Assembly (NCBI GenBank): GCA_027486585.1
Contig: JAIXOU010000058.1
Span: forward strand, 1-64,000
Source: Verrucomicrobiaceae bacterium
Lineage (GTDB): Bacteria > Verrucomicrobiota > Verrucomicrobiia > Verrucomicrobiales > Verrucomicrobiaceae
Direction of reading: 5' to 3'
Length of the DNA stretch: 64,000 bases
Part shown: one piece after another, positions 54,352-62,845 of the stretch
Layout: each line of letters begins with the position of its first letter
Position numbering within the stretch: the stretch's first letter is position 1
Notes under the pieces: model-generated
Told to the model about the DNA's origin: nothing
Seen by the model: only the letters and a program-made list of their open reading frames with translations
Database searches by the model: none
Position numbers and translations under genes: made by a program

Positions 54352-54437
54352 GGCTTTCTATGAACGCAAATAACACCTTGTTCAATCCATCAAGAGACGG
54401 ATTGAATCTTCGTTCCAAGGACCGCCAATAGCAGAAC

Positions 54438-55508
54438 TCAGTCGTTGAAGAAATGCCTGCCCGTCGCGCCAGCTTCGGTTTTGTTGTCCACTTCCCAGTA
54501 CACGTCGTCAAAAATGGACTCGGGTTCTGGGTAGGGGCTGGCTTTGGCAAATTCGCCTGAGGCTTCGGCTTCGGCTTGGGCTTCGCGATCGATGATTTTG
54601 AGCTGCTCTTCGGTGGCGACGCCGACTTCGATGAGATTGCGTTTCATGACCTGGATGGGGTCATGCTCACGCTGATAGCACTCGACTTCTTCTTTGGTAC
54701 GGTATTTGAGCTTATTCGCATCGGCGACGCTATGGCCTTCCCAGCGATAGGTGGCGATTTCCAGCACGGTCGGCTTGCTCTCGTTGTGAGCGCGATCGAT
54801 GGCCGTTTGGACGCGGGCGCGGACTTCAAAGATGTCTTCGCCGACAAACTGATCCCAGGCGATGCCGTAACCTTCGGCGCGCTTGGCTAGGCAGCCATCA
54901 AAAGCAGATGAGCGCTCCTGGCTGGTGCCCATGGAGTAGCCATTGTTTTCGATCACGTAGATGACGGGCAGATCCCAGAGACCGGCAAGGTTCAGGGATT
55001 CATGGAAGGCACCCTGATTTACGGCACCATCACCGAGGAAGCACATGGCAGCGCCTTTGAGCCCACGGTATTTAAGGCCGTAGGCGAGACCGAGACCGAG
55101 TGGCGTTTGTCCGGCGACGATCCCGTGACCACCCCAGTAGTTTTTGTCAGGGGCAAAGTAATGCATGGAGCCACCTTTGCCCTTGGAGCACCCCGTCGCT
55201 TTCCCAAAAAGCTCGGCCATGCACTCGTTCATGCCCATGCCGACGCCGAGGGCGTGGGCGTGGTCGCGATAAGCAGTGATGACGTGATCATTCTCACCCA
55301 TGAGGGAGACACAACCGATAGCGACGGATTCCTGGCCGATGTAAAGATGCAGGAAACCACCCATGCGACCGCCTTGATAATGCAGCATGGAGACTTGCTC
55401 AAAGCGGCGGACTCGGACCATTTTGCGATACAGCTCGATTTTTTCATCAGCTGTAAGCTTGGCGTTGATAGGATGCTGGGCGGCGGTAGGGGCTTTCGCG
55501 GTGGCCAT
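54438..55508 (-). CDS. pdhA: Pyruvate dehydrogenase E1 component, alpha subunit
   Basis: A 356-residue thiamine-diphosphate enzyme of the two-chain E1 type. The ThDP motif starts GDGAVNQGAFHESLNLA and ends ENNGYSMG; the active-site loop has YRWEGHS. The chain begins MATAKAPTAAQ; the longer 39-codon frame upstream has no family sequence. Catalyses decarboxylation of pyruvate for acetyl-CoA. The beta subunit and E2 genes are not adjacent, which is unusual; the next gene downstream is nif3-like. A related 2-oxoacid cannot be fully excluded. Confidence 0.9.
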   Translation of the reverse strand: MATAKAPTAAQHPINAKLTADEKIELYRKMVRVRRFEQVSMLHYQGGRMGGFLHLYIGQESVAIGCVSLMGENDHVITAYRDHAHALGVGMGMNECMAELFGKATGCSKGKGGSMHYFAPDKNYWGGHGIVAGQTPLGLGLAYGLKYRGLKGAAMCFLGDGAVNQGAFHESLNLAGLWDLPVIYVIENNGYSMGTSQERSSAFDGCLAKRAEGYGIAWDQFVGEDIFEVRARVQTAIDRAHNESKPTVLEIATYRWEGHSVADANKLKYRTKEEVECYQREHDPIQVMKRNLIEVGVATEEQLKIIDREAQAEAEASGEFAKASPYPEPESIFDDVYWEVDNKTEAGATGRHFFND

Positions 55509-55623
55509 AAAGGGAAGGTGAGAGTAGGCAGAAGAGTGCAGGAAGCAAGCTTTGGGTGAGAATCGTCGGACAAATGCCTTGTTGCAGCGCCCACATTGTT
55601 GTTCAAGTAGCATCTTACGTACC

Positions 55624-56103
55624 ATGACCGAGTCAGAACGCCGAATCCAGGCCGCACAGGGCTATGTCGAGCTGGGCCTCCATTCAGAGGCTCGGGAAGA
55701 GCTGTCTCAATTATCCGCCATAGCGGCTGAAAGGCCTGACGCTCTGGAAATTTCAGCTCTCTGTTTCATGGGAGAGTCGCGCTGGGCAGAAGCCCTGCCG
55801 CTGACCCAAAAGCTCTGTCAAATAGAGCCCAAGGAGCCTGGAGGCTACATCCATGCGGCCTACTGCCTGCATGAACTTGGGCAAACCCATGAGGCTTTGG
55901 ATTTATTGGCCCGTGGTCCAGCGGCGCTCAAAGCCAAGCCGGTCTATTATTACAATGTCGGCTGTTACATGGCTAAACTGGGGCAGAAAGACAAGGCGTT
56001 GAAGCTTTTAGAGCAATCTTTTGAAATGGATGGCAGCCTGCGTAGCTATGCCAGAAAAGACCCGGACCTAGCTGGTTTGAGAGAAAAATTGGCCAAACTC
56101 TAA
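55624..56103 (+). CDS. Tetratricopeptide repeat protein
   Basis: A 159-residue all-helical protein of about four TPR units, for example AQGYVELGLHSEAREEL, AYCLHELGQTHEALDLL and GCYMAKLGQKDKALKLLEQSF. No signal peptide, so it is cytoplasmic and probably a protein-binding adaptor. The ATG at 55624 lies 116 bp from the divergent pdhA start. A 160-bp inverted-repeat element begins at the last base of its stop codon. Confidence 0.8.
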   Translation: MTESERRIQAAQGYVELGLHSEAREELSQLSAIAAERPDALEISALCFMGESRWAEALPLTQKLCQIEPKEPGGYIHAAYCLHELGQTHEALDLLARGPAALKAKPVYYYNVGCYMAKLGQKDKALKLLEQSFEMDGSLRSYARKDPDLAGLREKLAKL

Positions 56104-56262
56104 TTCCAATGAGCTTTCAAGATGAAGCCATCCTCTTGCTAATGTGTCCGCTGGTTTCGTTGCGTCCTCGTCAGGTATTGCTCGAATACAGTCCTCGTCC
56201 GCGTCTAGCCACCGAACACATTGGCAGCGAGGCTAAACACCATCTTCAAAGCTCATTGGAAT
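56103..56262. repeat. 160-bp MITE-like inverted-repeat element
   Basis: Terminal 22-bp arms (56103-56124 and 56241-56262) are inverted copies with one mismatch. Imperfect pairing continues inward (for example AATGTGT with ACACATT). The element spans precisely from the TPR stop codon to 1 bp before the ATG of the next gene. It has no coding capacity. It is either a miniature inverted-repeat element or a long structured leader. Confidence 0.7.
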
Positions 56263-56263
56263 A

Positions 56264-57436
56264 ATGTATCAACCCGCACCCCATGCCCTAGCAGACGTCA
56301 CCACTTGGTTTGAGGAAAACTTCCACACCCGAGGAGAGCTCGGCGCGTCTGTCTCTATCTGGCAAAATGGGGTCGAAATCCTGAATCTATCACATGGACA
56401 CATGGATCGGTCACGGTCGCGAGCCTGGGATGTCGATACCTTGGCCCCTGTTTGGTCTGCCACCAAAGGACCAGCTGCTGTGTGCTGCCTGATGGCTTTG
56501 CATGAGGCCAATTTGCCGCTGGATTGCCCAGTTTCAGAAGTTTGGCCAGAGTTTGTTGTCGGTGGGAAAGCCGCCATGACCTTTGCCCATTTGCTATCCC
56601 ACACGGCTGGGCTTTGTGCTTTAGATGAGCGCGTGCCGATCTTTAATTACGAGGCTGTGATTGATGCGATCGAGCAGCAGACGCCACTCTGGGAGCCCGG
56701 CACCAAACAGGGCTACCATGCCCGTACCTTTGGTTTCCTGATGGACGAGATCGTCCGCCGTATCACTGGATTGGAGTCGCTGGGAGAATACTTCCGCGAG
56801 ACCATCGGCAGCCCATTAGGTCTCGATTTTTGGATCGGCCTACCGTCTGCTCAGCATGACCGAGTGGCCTGCATTTACCCAGGTAAAATCAGCATCGCAG
56901 GGGGTGATCAGCCTTTTCTGAAAGCCTTTAGCACCAGCGGCACATTGACTCAGCGTACCTTTGGTTCACCGATGGGGCTAAACGCTGTCAGTGACTTTAA
57001 TCAGCCAGAGACCTGGAAGGCTGGTTATGCCAGCATGGGTGGGGTCGGCAGCGCCAGAGGCCTGGGCCAATTTTACGCGATGCTAGCCCAAGGCGGCACT
57101 TGGAATGGCCGCGAGATCGTGCCCGCTTCCGTGGTAGCTCTGCTCAGTGAGCCCCTTTCTCAGCAGGATGACAGCGTGCTATGCACCCCGATTGCCTTTG
57201 CCGCAGGCGTCATGCAGGACCCGATCCATCAAGACCCCGAACAGCCTCCTGGGAAAATGCGCCAGCACTTCGGTCCATCATTGAAGGCCTTCGGTCATCC
57301 TGGCGCTGGTGGTTGTCTAGCCTTTGCCGATCCTGAAAATGCGATCTCCTTCGCCTACGTCATGAATCAAATGGAAGTGGGGGCACTCCCCGGTGCCAAA
57401 TCCATCGGCCTGATTGAGCGATTTTATCAGGCTTAG
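56264..57436 (+). CDS. Serine hydrolase, class C beta-lactamase family
   Basis: A 390-residue penicillin-binding-protein-like esterase. The catalytic S-x-x-K is S65-A-T-K68; Y151 in GYHARTFGF takes the place of the Y-x-N tyrosine, and HPGAGG near residue 344 replaces the K-T-G triad. The replaced third motif (HxG) is typical of EstB/lactonase-like esterases rather than true beta-lactamases. No signal peptide, so cytoplasmic. Its ATG follows the inverted-repeat element at once, so its ribosome site is inside that element. Confidence 0.87.
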   Translation: MYQPAPHALADVTTWFEENFHTRGELGASVSIWQNGVEILNLSHGHMDRSRSRAWDVDTLAPVWSATKGPAAVCCLMALHEANLPLDCPVSEVWPEFVVGGKAAMTFAHLLSHTAGLCALDERVPIFNYEAVIDAIEQQTPLWEPGTKQGYHARTFGFLMDEIVRRITGLESLGEYFRETIGSPLGLDFWIGLPSAQHDRVACIYPGKISIAGGDQPFLKAFSTSGTLTQRTFGSPMGLNAVSDFNQPETWKAGYASMGGVGSARGLGQFYAMLAQGGTWNGREIVPASVVALLSEPLSQQDDSVLCTPIAFAAGVMQDPIHQDPEQPPGKMRQHFGPSLKAFGHPGAGGCLAFADPENAISFAYVMNQMEVGALPGAKSIGLIERFYQA

Positions 57437-57458
57437 CCGCCAGCAAGATCGACGGTCA

Positions 57459-58448
57459 CTACTTTTGCAAAGGTTGCGGCAGCCAGCCCTTCTCCTTGAG
57501 AAGTGAAGCTAGAGACTTGGCAATCAGGCGATGCCCTTCAGGCAGCACATGAGCCGAATCCATGAAGAGTGTGCGGGCTTGATCTGGCGTGAAAACGCTC
57601 TTCATGGGCAGGAGCAGCACTTTGTCCGAAGCTAGATCACCACTCCAAGTGGATATTGAGCGATCATCAAGAGTGACTTGTTGATCGCTGATTTCAAAAT
57701 TCACTTGGGTAACGATGAGTGTGGGAATACCAGCGTCCTGCAAACGTTTGATGCTTTCTCGCGTGGTGGCCTCCACAAACTGGGTCCATTGCCGTTGCTT
57801 TTCAGGATCCTTTGAAGCGATTTGTTCTGTCATCGCATCCTGTGCAGAACCGATGGCGCGCACCTCCTGTGGCAAAAGCTGACCATCCACCTTTTCTGTC
57901 TTGATGCCGTATACCTGCCGCATTGCCAGTGACCTCATGAGCCAGTTTTTCGGATGTGGGCTATTAAAGCTTTCCTTCTTTCCCCACTCTCTTTCGTCTT
58001 CGTACTCATTGGTGGTTCCCACATGCAAAATCACCAGACTAGGCTGGTATTTGAGAACCTGCTGAACCACTAAATCTTTTCTGCGTGCCCCAAACCCCGG
58101 CAAGCCTAAGTTCAAGCATTCAGCCTTGATACCTGCTGCCAGAAGTTCTTTTTGCAGATAACCAGTGTAGGATTCATTGACGCTGGTGCCCCGAGCCACG
58201 GAATCACCAACCACCATGACACGATAGACATCTTTGGGTCGCTCTTTTTGAAACGATTGCGGGAAAAATCTCCGACCTCCGGTGCGCTTGAGATTAACCT
58301 TTCCATCGACTTCCTGAAATCCTGCTGTCGGATGGTAGCCGTAATCAAAACGACCCTCCATGGTCGATACAAAGATAAAACGAACAGCCAACTCAAGGGT
58401 CAGCCAAAGAGTCAAAAAAAGGAGAAAGCTACGAGTCAAGACGTGCAT
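57459..58448 (-). CDS. SGNH/GDSL hydrolase paired with MBOAT
   Basis: A 329-residue protein with an N-terminal membrane anchor (about 6-28). The SGNH blocks are present: VVGDSVARG with nucleophile S83, the glycine/asparagine loop GTTNEYEDE, and the late DSAHVLPEGH with the Asp-His pair. The gene shares one base with the upstream MBOAT stop (TGATG), so the pair is coupled. In alginate, peptidoglycan and teichoic acid systems such pairs transfer acetyl groups to exported glycans; the target here is inferred. Confidence 0.85.
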   Translation of the reverse strand: MHVLTRSFLLFLTLWLTLELAVRFIFVSTMEGRFDYGYHPTAGFQEVDGKVNLKRTGGRRFFPQSFQKERPKDVYRVMVVGDSVARGTSVNESYTGYLQKELLAAGIKAECLNLGLPGFGARRKDLVVQQVLKYQPSLVILHVGTTNEYEDEREWGKKESFNSPHPKNWLMRSLAMRQVYGIKTEKVDGQLLPQEVRAIGSAQDAMTEQIASKDPEKQRQWTQFVEATTRESIKRLQDAGIPTLIVTQVNFEISDQQVTLDDRSISTWSGDLASDKVLLLPMKSVFTPDQARTLFMDSAHVLPEGHRLIAKSLASLLKEKGWLPQPLQK

Positions 58449-60019
58449 CAGAATTGGAAATAAATGAACTCCTGTTCGCTGGTGCTAGAACTGGCAAAGA
58501 GTAAAAAGAGGGCAAAAAAGATCAGCCCACGTGACCACCACGATAGATGCCCCAACTCCGATTCATCCTCCAAATGCCGACTGGCGATCTGGAGTAAAAT
58601 CAGCGGTAGAATATGGATGAGCAGCCAACAAGCTGCTCGGAACCAGGTGGCTGAAGCCGTCCAGATCGTCATGGCCTGCATCCAGTGCTCCAGTCCACCA
58701 AGCGTCTGGGCGCGGAAAATGGCCCAGCCAAAAAGGGTGAGAACAAACATGAAGCTGATGGCAAACAGGCGCTTACCACGAGTTGTCGCCGTTTCTAAAG
58801 CGCCCAGTGCTGGAATGAGTCGGTAGGCTGTCAGCATCACGGCGTGATAGGCACCCCATAAAACAAAGGTCCAACTAGCCCCGTGCCAGAGTCCCGCCAG
58901 AACCATCGTGATCCAAAGATTGACCACTGTTCGAGTCGGGCCACAACGGTTCCCACCGAGTGGAATGTACACGTAATCTCTGAACCAACTGGAAAGAGTG
59001 ATGTGCCAACGTTGCCAAAAGTCGGAAGGGCCGGAGGCCAAATAAGGGAAACGAAAATTCGTGCTCAAGTTGATCCCCAAAAGCCTAGCCGATCCGCGCG
59101 CCAAATCCGTGTAACCAGAGAAGTCCCCATAAATCTGAAAAGCAAAAGCCAGGATGCCCAGCAGCGCCCAAGGCGCATTCGGCGTGGAATCAGGATGAAA
59201 AACGTAATTGGCAATCTCCGCGCAATTGTCAGCAACGAAGACTTTTTTGAAGGCCCCAATCAAGAGCAGGCGAAGTCCCGCATGAAGATGCTCCCATTCC
59301 CAGCGCGCGGCTTGGGTGAACTGCGGCATGAATTTAGCAGGCCGCTCGATTGGACCCGCGACCAATTGAGGAAAGAAAGCTAAGTAGGCGGAAAAAGTCA
59401 GCAAATCCGTGGCTGGCTGCAGCTTGCCCTTATAGACATCCACGGCGTAAGCGACGGATTGAAAGGTGTAAAAGGACACAGCCACTGGCAGAATGATGTG
59501 CGGTAGAGTCCAGCCAGGATCAATCCCTGCAGCGCCAAGCAAGTTGAGTAGGCTGCTGGCAAAAAAGCCGAAGTATTTGAAGAATCCTAGCACTGCTAGA
59601 TTGGTCAAAACACTCAACCACATAAAGCCTCGGCGGCGTTTTTCTTCTGACCAAGTCCAGATCCACTCATGCATCGGCACAAAGAGCACGGGGAAAATTC
59701 CAGCGACGATTAGGCTAGTTGGACTGATGCTGATGATTGACTGACCCAAAAAGCTACAGCCACCCAGCCAGACGATGGGTGCAAGGGTCGTGCATAGAAT
59801 TTTAGCACGGCCTTCGCGGATGCCGACCATCGACCGTGCACAAAAATAGTCGATGCCGGTAGAAGCCATCAACAGAGCTAAAAAGCGCAGATCCCAAAGT
59901 CCGTAAAAGAAGTAACTGGCGGCCAAAAGCAGCGCCATGCGCCCCAGTCTCGGCAGTGGCCAATAGAGGACCACCACGAGTGGCAGAAAGAGGGCATATT
60001 GCCAGGAAGTAAACGACAT
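58448..60019 (-). CDS. MBOAT family O-acyltransferase
   Basis: A 523-residue membrane-bound O-acyltransferase with about eleven hydrophobic segments. It has the AlgI/DltB-type block YGDFSGYTDLARGSARLLG, FWQRWHITLSSWFRDYVYIPLGG, and the catalytic histidine in LAGLWHGASWTFVLWG. It moves an acyl group across the inner membrane for transfer to envelope polysaccharide. It is cotranscribed with the SGNH hydrolase downstream. DUF1501 gene lies 130 bp upstream on the same strand but is probably separate. Confidence 0.92.
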   Translation of the reverse strand: MSFTSWQYALFLPLVVVLYWPLPRLGRMALLLAASYFFYGLWDLRFLALLMASTGIDYFCARSMVGIREGRAKILCTTLAPIVWLGGCSFLGQSIISISPTSLIVAGIFPVLFVPMHEWIWTWSEEKRRRGFMWLSVLTNLAVLGFFKYFGFFASSLLNLLGAAGIDPGWTLPHIILPVAVSFYTFQSVAYAVDVYKGKLQPATDLLTFSAYLAFFPQLVAGPIERPAKFMPQFTQAARWEWEHLHAGLRLLLIGAFKKVFVADNCAEIANYVFHPDSTPNAPWALLGILAFAFQIYGDFSGYTDLARGSARLLGINLSTNFRFPYLASGPSDFWQRWHITLSSWFRDYVYIPLGGNRCGPTRTVVNLWITMVLAGLWHGASWTFVLWGAYHAVMLTAYRLIPALGALETATTRGKRLFAISFMFVLTLFGWAIFRAQTLGGLEHWMQAMTIWTASATWFRAACWLLIHILPLILLQIASRHLEDESELGHLSWWSRGLIFFALFLLFASSSTSEQEFIYFQF

Positions 60020-60149
60020 TCAGTTCCATGGTATAACTGAGCGCTGCCTGTTAATCAAAAAATATTGCGTGGCACTTCCCCAAGCTAGGAGACTCGTTGT
60101 CGCGGTGGCGGCTTGGCGTCGCCGTCACCTTCGGGAATTCACAGCCAGG

Positions 60150-61583
60150 TCACCCAAACAAGCCCATCACAGGCTTACCGCCATCCACGATTGGAATCGG
60201 ACGGTTCTCGCGATTCATAAGCATGAGATCGGGATCGATGCCGAGGGACCAATAGATGGTTTTGGCCAGGTCCTCGGGCGAGACGGGCTTATCGTCGGGA
60301 TAGGCGGCTTCTTTGTCAGATGCTCCATAGACGATGCCACCGCGCACCCCGGCTCCGGCGATGAGCGCGGGGAAGCAGGTGCTCCAGTGGCCACGGCCCC
60401 AGGTGGCGTTTGGGACCGGTGTGCGGCCCATTTCGCCGATGGCGATGACGAGTGTTTCATCGAGCAATCCGCGCTCGTCGAGATCGGTGAGCAGCGCGGA
60501 GCAACCTTGATCAAAGGTGGGCAGCAGATGATCACGCACGTCATCGCTGGTGCGATGCGAGTCCCAGCCGTAGCCATCGGGGCTATCGTAATGAACGGTG
60601 ACAAAGCGCGTGCCTGCCTCGACGAGCCGACGTGCCATAAGGCAGCTTTGGCCAAAGAGATGGCGGCCGTAGCGATCACGCATCACTTCCTTCTCTGCGC
60701 AGATGTTGAGAGCGCTGCTGGTTTTGTCGGAGGAGATGAGCGCCATGGCGCGCTTGCGGTGCAGATCCATCGCATCGCCATCGCCCATGTCGAGCCGCGT
60801 GCGCACGGCCTCGAATTGATCGAGCAAACCGACGCGCTCCTGGATTCGGCTCACGGGTATCACGGGCTTGAGACCTTCAATCTCGAAGCTCAGCTCGCCA
60901 TCCGCGCAGGCACGCCAGTAGGGATTGTCCTTCACGTCTTTCTTGTCGATGACGGTTGTCATTGGGTTGTAAGCCTGGCCGAGCCAGCCTGCATACTCGC
61001 CGGGGCGGATGTATTGCCCGCGATCTTGCAGTTTGCCGAGCCTGTTCGGCAGCACGGCATACGTGGCGAGGTCGCGTTCCATGCCACCAGGCATTTTTTG
61101 GCTTAAATGCTCTACCACGGAGCCCATCGACGGCCAATCCTGCGGCGTGGCCGAAAAGCCGCCACCCACGGGTAGATGCCAGCGATGCCCGGTCTGGAGA
61201 TAATGCCCCGCACCGCTATGATCGTTGTAGTTGTGCGTCATCGATCGGATGACCGCGTATTTGTCCGAGATCTTTGCAAGACGGCCCAAGTGCTCGCTGA
61301 TGAGCAGGTCCGGCGTGCGGCTCTTGATCGGTTTGAAAGGTCCGCGCACCTCGCTCTTGGCTCCCGGCTTCATGTCAAAGGTCTCCAGCTGGCTCGGACC
61401 TCCAAATAGAAATAAAAAGATCACGGACTTAGCCTTCCCTGCAGCAAAAGCCTGCTGCGCCTCCTGCGCGGCGAGAACGCCCGGCAAGGTCATTCCAAAC
61501 AACCCCGAGCCGCCAATTTGCAAAAGCTCCCGACGCGTGACGCCGGAGCAGTTGGAGCGAGATGTGCCGTTGATGGTTAGCAT
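60150..61583 (-). CDS. DUF1501 domain-containing exported protein
   Basis: A 477-residue protein of the DUF1501 family, related to sulfatases and alkaline-phosphatase-like enzymes. It has a twin-arginine-like signal (VTRRELLQIGGSGLFGM), the start GGPSQLETFDMKP and the late LPTFDQGCSALLTDLDERG and GEMGRTP metal-binding segments. The family is abundant in Planctomycetota and Verrucomicrobiota and usually pairs with DUF1553/DUF1549 cytochrome-type proteins. No such partner is next to it here. Long open frames on the opposite strand are shadows. Confidence 0.9.
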   Translation of the reverse strand: MLTINGTSRSNCSGVTRRELLQIGGSGLFGMTLPGVLAAQEAQQAFAAGKAKSVIFLFLFGGPSQLETFDMKPGAKSEVRGPFKPIKSRTPDLLISEHLGRLAKISDKYAVIRSMTHNYNDHSGAGHYLQTGHRWHLPVGGGFSATPQDWPSMGSVVEHLSQKMPGGMERDLATYAVLPNRLGKLQDRGQYIRPGEYAGWLGQAYNPMTTVIDKKDVKDNPYWRACADGELSFEIEGLKPVIPVSRIQERVGLLDQFEAVRTRLDMGDGDAMDLHRKRAMALISSDKTSSALNICAEKEVMRDRYGRHLFGQSCLMARRLVEAGTRFVTVHYDSPDGYGWDSHRTSDDVRDHLLPTFDQGCSALLTDLDERGLLDETLVIAIGEMGRTPVPNATWGRGHWSTCFPALIAGAGVRGGIVYGASDKEAAYPDDKPVSPEDLAKTIYWSLGIDPDLMLMNRENRPIPIVDGGKPVMGLFG

Positions 61584-61750
61584 GATGGGTGGAATACGGG
61601 TGCCACGCAGCGTGTTTATCTAGGGCGTGTTTAAAAACTCAGGATGCTGAGGCTCGGAGCGCAGAGGGATGAGAGGCAAGGCGCTGGGTGCAGTGTCTTG
61701 AAGATCCCATTGCACCCCTTGTGTCGCGTGCTCCAATCAACACCTTTACT

Positions 61751-62500
61751 ATGAAATCAATCATCCATCTCAGTCTAGCCCTCGTTCTTGGGTCCGCCAT
61801 TTTGCTTCCGGCTCAAGAAGCCGTGAACTACGCCATTTCACCGGTTCCCAGAGACGCCGGGTGGATGAAGCGCCATGAATCTTTTAATGCGATCTCCAAG
61901 CAGGGTGAATCACCGCTCGTGTTCCTGGGCGACTCCATCACCCAAGGTTGGAGTGGAAAAGGAAAAGCATCGTGGGAGAAACACTTTGCGCCACTCAAGG
62001 CTGCAAATTTTGGCATTGGAGGTGACCGCACCGAGCATGTGCTTTGGCGTCTGCAGAATGGAAATTACGACGGTTTGAAACCAAAACTAACCGTGCTGAT
62101 GATCGGCACCAATAACACAGGCCATCAGGGCCGCCCCCAAGTGGAATTAAAAGGCGCAATTTATCAATCCACTGCTGAGCAAACGGCTCAAGGCGTGAGC
62201 GCCATTATCAAGCTATTGCGTGAAAAGCAGCCGCAAATGAAGATACTGCTACTGGGCATCTTCCCGCGTGGAGCTGACGCCAAGGACGAGAAGCGTAAAC
62301 AGAACATTGCCACAAACAACCTCATCCGCAAACTCGCGGATGATCAAACTGTGCATTACCAAGATATCAGCGATACCTTCCTGCAAGCCGACGGCGTGCT
62401 ACCAAAAGAAATCATGCCGGACCTGCTGCACCTCAATGAAACAGGCTATGAAAAATGGTCCCAAGCCATTCTGCTAAAGGTCACCGAATTGATGAAGTAG
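61751..62500 (+). CDS. SGNH/GDSL hydrolase, PAF-acetylhydrolase-like
   Basis: A 249-residue exported esterase. Signal peptide at about 1-21; nucleophile S62 in FLGDSITQGW; GIGGDRTEHVLWRL for block II; GTNNTGH for block III; and DLLHLNETGY with the catalytic Asp-His. It resembles the catalytic subunit of platelet-activating factor acetylhydrolase and bacterial sialate or acetyl-xylan esterases. The ATG at 61751 starts the signal peptide. It probably removes acetyl groups from glycans; not proven. Confidence 0.88.
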   Translation: MKSIIHLSLALVLGSAILLPAQEAVNYAISPVPRDAGWMKRHESFNAISKQGESPLVFLGDSITQGWSGKGKASWEKHFAPLKAANFGIGGDRTEHVLWRLQNGNYDGLKPKLTVLMIGTNNTGHQGRPQVELKGAIYQSTAEQTAQGVSAIIKLLREKQPQMKILLLGIFPRGADAKDEKRKQNIATNNLIRKLADDQTVHYQDISDTFLQADGVLPKEIMPDLLHLNETGYEKWSQAILLKVTELMK

Positions 62501-62845
62501 CTACAGCTTACCCCCCAGTGGGTAAGACTATTCGCATAGAGCTCAGATCCTTTCGATTTCCACAAAACTTGATGACAAGTCGTCGCATGGGCAGAGCTCC
62601 AATGACGCCAACCGACAAAAAAGCGGATCGAGAAAAACTCTCGATCCGCTAGGTTTGTCCTGTGCCCACCTCATCAGGCTCCCGGAAATCAGAAGCAGGT
62701 CGCAGAACGAATTATTGAAAAGCTGACTGCTACCTCAGACCAGCCTCTTGAAAGGAAGTTCAAAAATCTAAAAAATATTTTTTCGGGCCTGCATTTCTAC
62801 CGTTGTACGGTGGCATGAATCCATAGACCGCTCCATGATGAGACT
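62501..62845. other. 345-bp intergenic stretch before priA
   Basis: No gene seen. It contains a perfect 12-bp hairpin (62622-62650) with a run of A on its left, so it works as a terminator for leftward transcription. An A/T-rich patch is at 62765-62785. Confidence 0.5.
62615..62650 (-). terminator. Leftward-oriented hairpin terminator
   Basis: A perfect 12-bp stem, AGCGGATCGAGA (62622-62633) and TCTCGATCCGCT (62639-62650), with a 5-base loop. A run of six A is on the plus strand just before it, which reads as a T run on the minus strand. No minus-strand gene is known to its right, so its transcript is unexplained. Confidence 0.65.

Noticed and set aside
54370-54420. Terminator between pdhA and the Nif3-like gene
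   Set aside because: Only a 6-bp stem without a T run in the right direction.
60097-60135. Hairpin between DUF1501 and MBOAT genes
   Set aside because: Stem is imperfect and lacks a T run on the minus strand; too weak to call a terminator.
60069-61106. 345-codon open frame on the plus strand
   Set aside because: Antisense to the DUF1501 gene, which has clear family motifs and a Tat signal.
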